Below, piece after piece: positions 15,823-24,875 of a DNA stretch of 64,000 nucleotides. The notes under the pieces are model-generated. The model searched no databases and was not told the DNA's origin. It saw nothing but the letters and a program-made list of their open reading frames with translations. Source of the stretch: Lentisphaeria bacterium (GTDB taxonomy: Bacteria; Verrucomicrobiota; Lentisphaeria; Victivallales; Victivallaceae); NCBI GenBank assembly GCA_018265615.1, contig JABLYX010000021.1, positions 9,610-73,609 on the forward strand, given 5' to 3'. Positions within the stretch are counted from its first letter, which is position 1, and the number at the start of each line of letters is the position of its first letter. The translations under genes and the position numbers were made by a program.

Positions 15823-18800
15823 ATGGAAATGAGAAAGGCCGGAGCGGTAGTTCGGACGGTGTTTGCCGTGCTTGCGGTCACCGTCACGTTTTGCGCATAC
15901 GCGGACCGGGCGCCGGGAAGCGTGAAGCGCATTCTTCTCATAGACTCCCATTCGTCGGCGGATATCTGGACCGCGATGCTCGGGGAGGGGTTCCGGAACA
16001 GCCTCAACGCCAAAAAACAGAAGATCAATTTTGAGAACTACGAGCTCGGCGTCCGGTATCAGCCCGGCATTGTGCCGGCGGAGGCGGATGTCCGGGCTTT
16101 GCGCGGGAAGCTGGAGTCGGTTCATTATGATCTCGTCGTGACCAGCAATAACGCCGCGGCCGATCTCTTTTTTTCCGAAAGGCTGAAGCTGCCTGCGAAT
16201 ACGCCGCTGCTTGTCGTGCCGTACCACGGCCCCCTGCCGGAAGGAATCCAGAAAAGGCTCGATGTGGCCGGCGTGGAGATGCCGCTGAACCTGATCGATA
16301 ATGTCCGTCTGGCGATGCAGCTGGAGCCCGGGCCGCGCCCGTACGCGATCGTCGCGGAGGCCTCCGCCGACGGGAGCCGGATGCCGACCGGGCTGCTGGA
16401 AGCGGAGATTCCGGCTGAAATCATGCGGAATATCCGGGTTCTGAAAGGAACTGAGCTTACGACGGACGAATTGTACCGGGAAATTTCCGCTCTTCCCGCC
16501 GATGCCGTGATCCTGTTTCACTCCTGGAGTTCTTCACGGGAGGAGGATCCGGAGAACAGCTACAGCGTCCTGCCGCATATCCGCAAGATGTTTCCCGGCC
16601 TGATTCTCGGTAAATTCGACAGCTATATCGGTCACGGCAGCGCCGGCGGCCTTGTTGCCCGCGGGCGTGAGGTGGGGGCCGCCGCCGGCGTGATTGCCGG
16701 GCGGATCCTGGATGGTGAGCGCGCAGCGGATATCCCGTTTGCCGTCGCCGGCATATCGCCGGTTTTCGATTACGACGCGCTTCAGGCGGCGGGGATCGAC
16801 ATGCGGAAGCTGCCCGCCGGAAGCACGCTGGTCAACGAACCGCCCGATTTCATCTATCGCCACAGGGGAGGACTGCTGGCCGGCGGGGGGCTGCTGCTCG
16901 GCCTCCTGCTGCTTTCCATCATTTCGCAGTATTTCCGCAGGCAGGCGCAGAAAAAGGTCGAGACGCTTTTCGCGCATTCGCCGCTGCGGACGATTGTCGT
17001 GGGAGTTGACGGACGTGTTCTTCACTGTCATGTCCCGGAGGAGAATGCCGGTTGGGTGCCGGTAAAGTTCCGCAATATGAGCGGACTGCCCGATCCCATC
17101 CGGGAAAGCTTTACCGCTGCGGTCGCGGATGCGTTCGGAACCGGCAGGAAGATCGAGCTGGATTATGAGATTTCCGGCCGCCATCGCCATGCGGAATTCA
17201 TCCGGCTGCCGGATGACAACCCGTTCCGGGTTCGCGCCGTCATGTGGACCTCGAGCGATGTGACGGAACTCCATCTGACGCACCTTGCCGTCGCGCAGAC
17301 GGCGGAACGGTTCCGGCTCACACTCGACTCCATCGGTGACGGCGTCATCGCGACCGACGCGGAGGAGCGTATCACGCTGATCAACCCTGTTGCGGCGGCT
17401 TTGACCGGGTTCGATGCGGCGGATGCGGTCGGCAGAAAGCTCGACGAAGTGTTCCGCATCGTCAGCTACATCGACGATGCTCCGGTCGATTCTCCGCTTC
17501 GCAAAGCTTTGGCAAAGAGAGAGATCGTTCAGCTCGCGAACCATACTGACCTGATTTCGCGCGACGGTACGCGGCGCCATGTTGCGGACAGCGCCGCACC
17601 GATCCTGGATCCGGATGGCAGGCTCGCCGGCGGTGTGCTCGTTTTCCGCGATGTGACAGAGGATTACCGCAAGCGCGATGAGCTGCGTGCGAACGGCGTC
17701 ATTCTGAAGAATGCCTCGAAAATTGCGCGTTTCATGTATTTCCGCAGCGACGTCACCGGCATGGCGGTCTCCTCCTCCGACCCCGGGATTATTTTCTGGC
17801 CGACCCGGGACGGCAGGCCGGTCCCGCCCGAAGAGTGGATTTCGCCGGAGGACCAGGAAGAGTTCAAGGCGGGCTGGAGGGCGCTGCACAGCGGGGCCCT
17901 CACTGAGTGGCAGATGGTTTACTCATGCGGCAAAGGCGCGGAGCGCAGATATTTTGATATCCGGGTCGAGGAGTCGGTGGACTCGGTGAACTCGGTCAGC
18001 CGGCACCGGGAATTCTGCGGCATCATTCAGGAGATCACCCATGCCCGCCGGGATGAGATGCACTATCGTGACAACCTGAAGCTGTTCGAGACGATTATGG
18101 ACAACCTTCCGGGATATATCTTCGTGAAGAACGCCGACGACAACCTGCGCTATCTCATGTGCAACCGCAGGTTCAGCGAAATGACCGGTATGCCGGTCGA
18201 AAAAATCATCGGCCATTTCGATCGCGACGTATTCCCTCTGGACGACGAAGCGGCGGAAAAGTTCCGGAAGGACGATGCGGATCTGGTTGCGACGAACGGC
18301 TCTCTCGATCTGCAGGAGGTGTTCCGGAACACCGCCGGGCGGGAGTTCATCGTGCGGACCATCAAGAATGCGATCGTGCGCTCCGACGGTACAAAGCTCC
18401 TGATCGGCATGGGAGTCGACGTGTCGCGCCAGTATGAGCTCGAACAGGAGCAGCGCAATACAATCGACACGCTGAACAGTTACATCAACAGTGAACGGAT
18501 CATCAACCGTTCGCTTGCCGGGATCACGCTTGAGAAGGATTTCGATTCGGCCGTGAACAACATGCTGGCCGTGATCGGCGAGCAGAGCGGCGCGGACCGC
18601 TGTTATGTGTTCCGTTACCTCGACGAAGAGCTGAACCGCTGCGACAACATCTACGAATGGGTGCGCGACGGCATTGAACCGCAGAAGGAGAACCTCAGGG
18701 ATGCGACGATGGAGATGACGCCGCACTGGTCTCAGATTCTGAACTCCGGCGAGGATATCATCATTCCCGATATCGTGAATCCGCCTTCGGGCCTGGAGAT

Positions 18801-20532
18801 GGAGGCCGAATTCCTCGCGCAGCAGAGCATCCGTTCACTGCTTGTGAGCGGAATCTGGGTCGACGGGAAGCTGTACGGCTTTGTCGGCATCGATTTTGTC
18901 CGGCGCCGGAAAGAGTTTTCCGACTGCGACGTTCATACGGTCCGCAGCATCGTGAACCTCTATCTGCTGGCGCGGGAGCGGTTTTTGCAGTTGGAGCGGT
19001 TGGCCGACAGCGTTTCTCTGCAGCGGCAGATCGTGGACAATATCGCGATTCCGATCGTGATCCTTGACCCCGGGTTCAATATTGTGACGGCGAATCCGAG
19101 CATCCAGCCGCTGGCGGGGATTCCTCTGGAGGAGATTCCGGGCCGGAAGTGCCACGACATCATCTGCCGCCATTCCGCGCCGCCGGAGTGGTGCCCGATG
19201 CGGCAGACCCTCGAGGATCACTGCATGCATCATGCGGAGGCCGATTACCGCGGCCGTCGTTTCGCCGTCACCTCGCAGCCGATTTTCGACCGCCACGGCA
19301 AGCTGATCTACATCCTGAAGTCGGAGGTCGACATCACGGATCTTGTTCGCCAGAGACAGGAGCTTCAGACTGCGATGGAGCAGGCGCAGGCAGCCAACCG
19401 GGCGAAGAGTTTCTTCCTGGCGACGGTCAGCCATGAGCTGCGTACGCCGCTGAATGCGGTGATCGGGTTCTCTGAATTGCTGCGGAACGGGGTTGTGACT
19501 CCCGCCGAACAGGACGAGTATCTGCACTCGATCAACTTTGCCGGGAATGCGCTGCTGAACCTGATCAACGATGTTCTCGACCTCTCGAAGCTCGAGGCCG
19601 ACCAGATGAATATGGTCCTGGCGAAGACGGATGCCGCGCAGCTTGTGCGCGAGACGGTTTCGGTTTTCAAGCTGAAGGCGCAGGAGAAAAACCTGGCGTT
19701 GACGGTGGAGTGCCGGACGCGCGGGCTGGTACTGTATCTCGACCACCTCCGGTTGCGGCAGGTGATTCTGAACCTGGTCGGCAATGCGGTGAAATTCACT
19801 TCGGAGGGAAGCGTCTCCGTCGAGGCGGAGTTCGAGCCGGATCACTTCGGCGGGACCGGGACCTTCACCATCCGCGTTGCCGATACCGGAATCGGCATTT
19901 CGCCGGAGAACGTCCGGAAGGTGTTCGATCCGTTTGTTCAGGATGAATCGACCCGGGGGACGCATATCTACGAAGGGTCCGGGCTGGGATTGGCGATTTC
20001 GCAGCGGCTGGTTGCGAAAATGGGCGGCTCCATCGGGCTCGAGAGCACGCCCGGCGCGGGGAGCGTCTTCTCTGTCCGGCTGCCGGGGATCCGGTGCGAA
20101 GCGGAAACGGCCGCCGCTTCTGAGGCGCCGGCGCCGGTCGCCGCGACCGGAGAGACGGTGTGCCGCGCGCTTCTGGTGGACGATGTTCCGCTGAATTTGA
20201 AGGTGCTTCAGGCGATGCTGCGGAAGCTCGACATCGAATGCATTTCGGTCTCTTCCGGCGCGGAGGCGCTGGAGTGCCTGCGCACCGGAACACGGGTCGA
20301 GGTGATCCTGACCGACCTGTGGATGCCGGATATGAACGGTGTTGAGCTGGCGCGCCGCCTTGCGCAGAATCCGGAGACCTCCTGGATCCCGGTTGTGGCT
20401 GTAACCGCCGACACGCAGGTCGTTGCGGATTCAGAGAATATTTTTGCCGACGTCATTCTTAAGCCGGTTACGCTGGAGGCGCTTCGGAAGGTGGTCGGCG
20501 GTGTGCTGGCCGGCAGAGGAGTCATGCAATGA
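15823..20532 (+). CDS. Hybrid sensor histidine kinase with periplasmic substrate-binding domain
   Basis: The 1569-residue protein has, in order, a signal peptide (1-27), an ABC-type substrate-binding-like sensor domain (about 30-340), a membrane helix (about 348-371), a run of PAS or PAS-like domains (about 376-870), a GAF domain (about 890-1050), a further PAS with three cysteines (about 1066-1173), HisKA with phospho-accepting His1204 (VSHELRTPLNAV), HATPase with intact GNAVKFT, DTGIGI and GSGLGLAI boxes, and a receiver with Asp1498 (TDLWMPD). It should autophosphorylate and pass phosphate through its receiver to an HPt partner. A second ATG at 15829 has a better-spaced AGGG and could be the real start. 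First gene of the 24-gene block; the next gene overlaps by four bases. Confidence 0.88.
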   Translation: MEMRKAGAVVRTVFAVLAVTVTFCAYADRAPGSVKRILLIDSHSSADIWTAMLGEGFRNSLNAKKQKINFENYELGVRYQPGIVPAEADVRALRGKLESVHYDLVVTSNNAAADLFFSERLKLPANTPLLVVPYHGPLPEGIQKRLDVAGVEMPLNLIDNVRLAMQLEPGPRPYAIVAEASADGSRMPTGLLEAEIPAEIMRNIRVLKGTELTTDELYREISALPADAVILFHSWSSSREEDPENSYSVLPHIRKMFPGLILGKFDSYIGHGSAGGLVARGREVGAAAGVIAGRILDGERAADIPFAVAGISPVFDYDALQAAGIDMRKLPAGSTLVNEPPDFIYRHRGGLLAGGGLLLGLLLLSIISQYFRRQAQKKVETLFAHSPLRTIVVGVDGRVLHCHVPEENAGWVPVKFRNMSGLPDPIRESFTAAVADAFGTGRKIELDYEISGRHRHAEFIRLPDDNPFRVRAVMWTSSDVTELHLTHLAVAQTAERFRLTLDSIGDGVIATDAEERITLINPVAAALTGFDAADAVGRKLDEVFRIVSYIDDAPVDSPLRKALAKREIVQLANHTDLISRDGTRRHVADSAAPILDPDGRLAGGVLVFRDVTEDYRKRDELRANGVILKNASKIARFMYFRSDVTGMAVSSSDPGIIFWPTRDGRPVPPEEWISPEDQEEFKAGWRALHSGALTEWQMVYSCGKGAERRYFDIRVEESVDSVNSVSRHREFCGIIQEITHARRDEMHYRDNLKLFETIMDNLPGYIFVKNADDNLRYLMCNRRFSEMTGMPVEKIIGHFDRDVFPLDDEAAEKFRKDDADLVATNGSLDLQEVFRNTAGREFIVRTIKNAIVRSDGTKLLIGMGVDVSRQYELEQEQRNTIDTLNSYINSERIINRSLAGITLEKDFDSAVNNMLAVIGEQSGADRCYVFRYLDEELNRCDNIYEWVRDGIEPQKENLRDATMEMTPHWSQILNSGEDIIIPDIVNPPSGLEMEAEFLAQQSIRSLLVSGIWVDGKLYGFVGIDFVRRRKEFSDCDVHTVRSIVNLYLLARERFLQLERLADSVSLQRQIVDNIAIPIVILDPGFNIVTANPSIQPLAGIPLEEIPGRKCHDIICRHSAPPEWCPMRQTLEDHCMHHAEADYRGRRFAVTSQPIFDRHGKLIYILKSEVDITDLVRQRQELQTAMEQAQAANRAKSFFLATVSHELRTPLNAVIGFSELLRNGVVTPAEQDEYLHSINFAGNALLNLINDVLDLSKLEADQMNMVLAKTDAAQLVRETVSVFKLKAQEKNLALTVECRTRGLVLYLDHLRLRQVILNLVGNAVKFTSEGSVSVEAEFEPDHFGGTGTFTIRVADTGIGISPENVRKVFDPFVQDESTRGTHIYEGSGLGLAISQRLVAKMGGSIGLESTPGAGSVFSVRLPGIRCEAETAAASEAPAPVAATGETVCRALLVDDVPLNLKVLQAMLRKLDIECISVSSGAEALECLRTGTRVEVILTDLWMPDMNGVELARRLAQNPETSWIPVVAVTADTQVVADSENIFADVILKPVTLEALRKVVGGVLAGRGVMQ

Positions 20533-23500
20533 AAAAATTGTATTACATGGCCGGAACAGTTGTTTTAACCGGATTTTCCCTGTCGGCCGATGTGGTGGAG
20601 GCGGGAGCCGTTTCCGGAGGGTGGGAGCGCCCTTTTGAGTTCCATGCCGCGGGTTGGTTCTGGCTTTTTCTTGCCGGGTTCGCCGGAATCCTGGCGGGGG
20701 GGCTGGCCGGTGTGCTGGCCGGTGCGGTCCGGAAAGAGCGCCGGCCGTGGCGCAAGTGTTCTCCCGCGGAACTGCGCCGCGGGGCGTTTGCCGGGGAGCG
20801 CGTCAGGACGCTTCAGGAAACCTGCAGCGCCATCGGACTCTTCCCGTTCCATTGCGGCCGTGACGGGCACCCGATTATCGAGGGCGGAACTGCCGGATGC
20901 TGGCCGCTCCGTGACGGTCATCCGGTCTCTCCTGAAGAGTGGGTGTTCCCCGAGGATCTTCCGGCTTTCAAGGCGGGCTGGAACGCGCTGCTGGCCGGCA
21001 GGGAGCAGGAGATCGTGCTGAATTACCGGGCCGCCGGCGGGGGCGGAGTCCGCCACTACGAGATGCGGGTCCAGAGCATCTCATCCGCTGACGGCGGCTT
21101 CAGCGGCATCATCCGTGATGTGACCGACCTCAAGGCCGGCGAGGAGATGGTCGAGGACACCTCGTTCATGTTCCGGAGCGTCCTCGACAGCCTGCCGGGT
21201 TATGTGTTTGTGAAAGACGCCGAGGACGGGTTCCGCTATGTGCTGCTGAACCGGAAGGACCATCCGTTTCCGGACCGGAAACCGGAGGAGTGCATCGGCA
21301 GGACCGATTTTGAGCTTTTTTCTCAGGAGAATGCCGCGCGGATCCGCCGTGAGGACGAGGAAATTGCCCGGAGCGGCGAGGATTTCTGCGGGATCTCCAT
21401 GCTTCCGTTCCCCGACGGCAGAACCCGGCATATGAAGGTGTTCAAACGGCTCCTGGTCAAGGCGAACGGCTCCCGGCTGATCGTCGGGATCGGCATGGAT
21501 GTGACCCGTGAAAGAGAGCTCGAAATCGAGCTTGAGAGAAATATCGCGAGATTGAATTCGCACATCCGTGATGAACAGAATTTCAGCCGATGCCTTGAGA
21601 TCGTTTCGGGGGCGGACGACTTCGACGCGGTCGTCAATGCGTTTCTTACTGAGCTCGGCGTGAAGTCACGGGCCGATCGGTGCAATATATTCCTGTTCGA
21701 CGAGAGCGACCGGACGTTCAGCTGTACGCACGAGTGGTGCCGCTCGCCGGAGCTTTCGCGCCGGGCGCAGCTCCAGAAGCTCGATCCGGAAACCTATTCC
21801 GGTTTTATCGACGTGCTTATGGAGCACCGGAACGTGGTGGTCCGGGATACGCTCCGTCCGCCCCGCGGCCTGGAGAACCTCGCGAGGAGGATGGCGGAGC
21901 GCGGAATCTGCTCGCTCCTGCTTTCCGGCATCTGGCGGGAAGGGCGGCTGCTGGGCATTGCCGGAATCGATTTCGTGCGTGCCAGCCGCAACTTCACGGA
22001 AGAGGATTTCCGGCGCGTTTCCGACGCCGGCAATCTGTTTCTGCTTGCATATGAGCGGAACCGCCGATTGGATGAGGTCGCGAACAGCGCCGCGATCCAA
22101 CGGCAGATCTGCGACAGCATCCCGATTCCGGTGCTTCTGTTCGACCTCGATTACAACATCGTGACGGTCAACCCGAACGCCACGGAATCGACCGGACGGA
22201 AGGAGTCTGATCTGATCGGGAAGAAGTGCTATCAGGTGCTCTGCCATTGCGACGAGCCGCCGGAATGGTGCCCGATGAAGAAGACGATTGCGGAGGGCCG
22301 GCGGAGCCGGATCGACTTTACGGGGCACGGCCGCGAATATATTGTGACCACTGAGCCGGTTTTCGACCATGAGGGGCGGTTGGTCTATGTGCTGGAGGCG
22401 GCGCTGGATATCTCGGAGCAGAAGACGCAGGCGCGCCGGCTGTCGATGCAGAACCTGCTGCTGAGCAATGCCGCGGCGATGGCGAAAATCACCTATTTCT
22501 CCGGCAATGCGAATGCCGAGGTGCGCATCATCGGCGGCAACACCGGGCTCGGGTTCGGGCTGGATGAAAGCGCGCCGTGCCGCTTTACGGAGTGGTTGGT
22601 ACCGGAAGACCGGGACGAATTCGAGCGCCAGCGCGGCGAACTCACCTCCGGCAGCCGCAGGATGATCGAGATGGTCTGCCGTTCGGCGGCGACCGGAGAG
22701 CGGCGCAGTTACCGTCTTCAGGCCATGCGCGACAGCGGCAACGCCGAGCTTTATTACGGTGTACTGCTCGATGTTACGGCTGAGGTCACAATGGAGCAGG
22801 AGCGGCAGGAGCTTATCAAATCCCTGAACAATTATGTGGAGAACGAGCGGATCATCAACGCAGGGCTCTCTCAGATCGTCCTCGAAGAGGATTTTGACCG
22901 GAATGTCGACGAAATCCTGCGGATCATCGCGACGCAGCTCGGCAGCGACCGTGCTTATTTCGGCGTATTCGGAGAAGACGGTCTCAGCTACAACTTCAGC
23001 CATGAATGGCTGAATGAAGGTGTGAAGTCGCTCCGGGATATCGGGGATCCCCGGTTCTATGCCCAGTTTGCGAAATGGTACGGCAGGTTCAAGGCGAACG
23101 AGCTTCTGACAATTCCCGACATCCGCAACTCCGAATATGCGGAGGTGTTGAGTGAACCGGGCTGCCGTACACTGATGTGCGCGCCGGTCTGGGTCGACCG
23201 GGAGCTCTGCGGCATTCTCGGGATCGGGTTTATCCGTGAGCTGCGGGAGATCTCCGAGCTGGACCGCAACATCCTGCGTTCGGCGGCGCGGTTGATCGCG
23301 ATCTCCCGCGAGCACCAGGTTCAGCGTGAATCGCTGGAGGCTCTTGACCGGCAGAACCGGCTGATTCTCGCTTCCATGCCGGTTCCCGTCTGCCTGTTCG
23401 ACGGTGAGGGGGCGCTGATCCGCTGCAATCCGGCCGCTGCGGCGCTGACCGGCCAGACCCAGGATGAGATGACCTCCCGCCCCTGCAACCGGAGTCTGTG

Positions 23501-24875
23501 CGGCTTTGAAGAGCCGCCGGAATACTGCCCGGTCCGCCAGGTGCTCAATGACGGCGAGCCGCATATGCACGACATCATGATCGGCGCGCTGGAGTGTCAG
23601 GTTACCGCCATGCCGATTCTCGATCGCAACAGCCGGATCATAAATGTGCTTGAAATCCTGATCGACATGAGTGAGATCAACGAAAGCAAGCGCCGGTTGG
23701 AGGTCGCCGTCAAGGCCGCCCAGGCCGCCGACCAGGCGAAGAGCTCGTTCCTCGCCACGATGAGCCACGAGCTGCGTACGCCGTTGAATGCGGTGATCGG
23801 TTTCTCGGAGCTGCTGAAAGCGGACGACCTGCCGCGCAATGAACGGTTGGAATACACCGAATCGATCAATCTGGCCGGCAATTCGCTGCTGAATCTGATC
23901 AATGACGTGCTTGATCTTTCGAAGATCGAAGCCGAGCAGATGGAAATCGTTCCGCAGCCTACCGATATGGATAAACTGTTCCGGGAGATTGCGGCGGTTT
24001 TCCAGTACAAAATCCGGGCGAAGAACCTCTATTTCCGGCTCGAATGCCCGAAAGAGCTGCCGGTCATGAAGCTCGACGGGCTCCGGCTGCGCCAGATCCT
24101 GCTGAATGTGATCGGCAATGCGGTGAAGTTCACGGAGCAGGGCGGCATCACCCTTATTGTCGATTTCCGGCGGAAGGATGGGGAACGCGGGGATCTTTCG
24201 ATCGGCATCCGGGATACCGGCATCGGTATCAGCCCCGAAGCGCAGTCGCGGATCTTCCTGCCGTTTGTCCAACAGGATGCGGTGCGTGACAGCCGGGTTT
24301 TCAACGGTACCGGCCTCGGGCTGGCGATTTCCCGCCGCCTTGCGATCGGGATGGGCGGGAGCCTCCGGGTCGAGAGCGGCGCGGGCCGGGGCAGCACCTT
24401 TATCTTTGAGCTGCCGGATGTCGCGTACAGTGCGGAGCGTCCGGCGGAGCGTCCGGCCGGAGAGGCCGGGCCGGGGGCGCCGCTCTCCCGCCTGAAACTG
24501 CTCCTGGTGGACGATGTCCCGATGAACCTCAGGGTGCTCCAGGCGATGGCGGCGAAGCTCGGCTTCGACTGCGTCTGCGCCGGCTCCGGTGATGAAGCGC
24601 TGCGCATCCTGCGCGGCAGCGGGCCGTTCGACGCGGTTCTGACCGACCTCTGGATGCCGAAGATGAACGGAACCGAGCTGGCCGAGCTGATCGTGAACGA
24701 CGGCAGGTTCGGAAAAATGCCGGTGATCGCCGTGACTGCGGATACGCAGCTGTCGTCGGCGCTGCCGGAGAGCTTTCACGGGGTGCTGCTCAAGCCGATT
24801 ACGCCCGGAATGCTCGAAAAGGTCATCCGTGAAACGCTGGTGTGCGGCGGAGCGGGAAGGGAGGCCGGAAGATGA
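20529..24875 (+). CDS. Hybrid sensor histidine kinase, PAS/GAF-rich
   Basis: The 1448-residue protein is a paralogue of its neighbours without the periplasmic binding domain. A short N-terminal region with a signal-like segment and a membrane helix (about 40-66) leads into PAS (about 100-200 and 210-330), GAF (about 350-507), PAS (about 520-755), a second GAF (about 777-927), PAS (about 937-1050), HisKA with His1080 (MSHELRTPL), HATPase with GNAVKFT, DTGIGI and GTGLGLAI, and a receiver with Asp1373. All catalytic boxes look intact. The overlapping ATGA junctions on both sides imply co-translation with the first and third kinases, and the three may form mixed complexes. Confidence 0.88.
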   Translation: MKKLYYMAGTVVLTGFSLSADVVEAGAVSGGWERPFEFHAAGWFWLFLAGFAGILAGGLAGVLAGAVRKERRPWRKCSPAELRRGAFAGERVRTLQETCSAIGLFPFHCGRDGHPIIEGGTAGCWPLRDGHPVSPEEWVFPEDLPAFKAGWNALLAGREQEIVLNYRAAGGGGVRHYEMRVQSISSADGGFSGIIRDVTDLKAGEEMVEDTSFMFRSVLDSLPGYVFVKDAEDGFRYVLLNRKDHPFPDRKPEECIGRTDFELFSQENAARIRREDEEIARSGEDFCGISMLPFPDGRTRHMKVFKRLLVKANGSRLIVGIGMDVTRERELEIELERNIARLNSHIRDEQNFSRCLEIVSGADDFDAVVNAFLTELGVKSRADRCNIFLFDESDRTFSCTHEWCRSPELSRRAQLQKLDPETYSGFIDVLMEHRNVVVRDTLRPPRGLENLARRMAERGICSLLLSGIWREGRLLGIAGIDFVRASRNFTEEDFRRVSDAGNLFLLAYERNRRLDEVANSAAIQRQICDSIPIPVLLFDLDYNIVTVNPNATESTGRKESDLIGKKCYQVLCHCDEPPEWCPMKKTIAEGRRSRIDFTGHGREYIVTTEPVFDHEGRLVYVLEAALDISEQKTQARRLSMQNLLLSNAAAMAKITYFSGNANAEVRIIGGNTGLGFGLDESAPCRFTEWLVPEDRDEFERQRGELTSGSRRMIEMVCRSAATGERRSYRLQAMRDSGNAELYYGVLLDVTAEVTMEQERQELIKSLNNYVENERIINAGLSQIVLEEDFDRNVDEILRIIATQLGSDRAYFGVFGEDGLSYNFSHEWLNEGVKSLRDIGDPRFYAQFAKWYGRFKANELLTIPDIRNSEYAEVLSEPGCRTLMCAPVWVDRELCGILGIGFIRELREISELDRNILRSAARLIAISREHQVQRESLEALDRQNRLILASMPVPVCLFDGEGALIRCNPAAAALTGQTQDEMTSRPCNRSLCGFEEPPEYCPVRQVLNDGEPHMHDIMIGALECQVTAMPILDRNSRIINVLEILIDMSEINESKRRLEVAVKAAQAADQAKSSFLATMSHELRTPLNAVIGFSELLKADDLPRNERLEYTESINLAGNSLLNLINDVLDLSKIEAEQMEIVPQPTDMDKLFREIAAVFQYKIRAKNLYFRLECPKELPVMKLDGLRLRQILLNVIGNAVKFTEQGGITLIVDFRRKDGERGDLSIGIRDTGIGISPEAQSRIFLPFVQQDAVRDSRVFNGTGLGLAISRRLAIGMGGSLRVESGAGRGSTFIFELPDVAYSAERPAERPAGEAGPGAPLSRLKLLLVDDVPMNLRVLQAMAAKLGFDCVCAGSGDEALRILRGSGPFDAVLTDLWMPKMNGTELAELIVNDGRFGKMPVIAVTADTQLSSALPESFHGVLLKPITPGMLEKVIRETLVCGGAGREAGR

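Noticed and set aside
15647..15832. A 61-codon open frame just upstream of the first hybrid kinase.
   Set aside because: No ribosome site, it overlaps the kinase start, and its composition is non-coding-like.
21666..24779. A very long open frame on the minus strand opposite the second hybrid kinase (similar ones at 1535-3730, 28063-30141, 32153-34234 and 35674-37518).
   Set aside because: They are antisense shadows in high-GC coding DNA: compositionally biased, no family motifs, no ribosome sites, and the sense strand encodes clear proteins.
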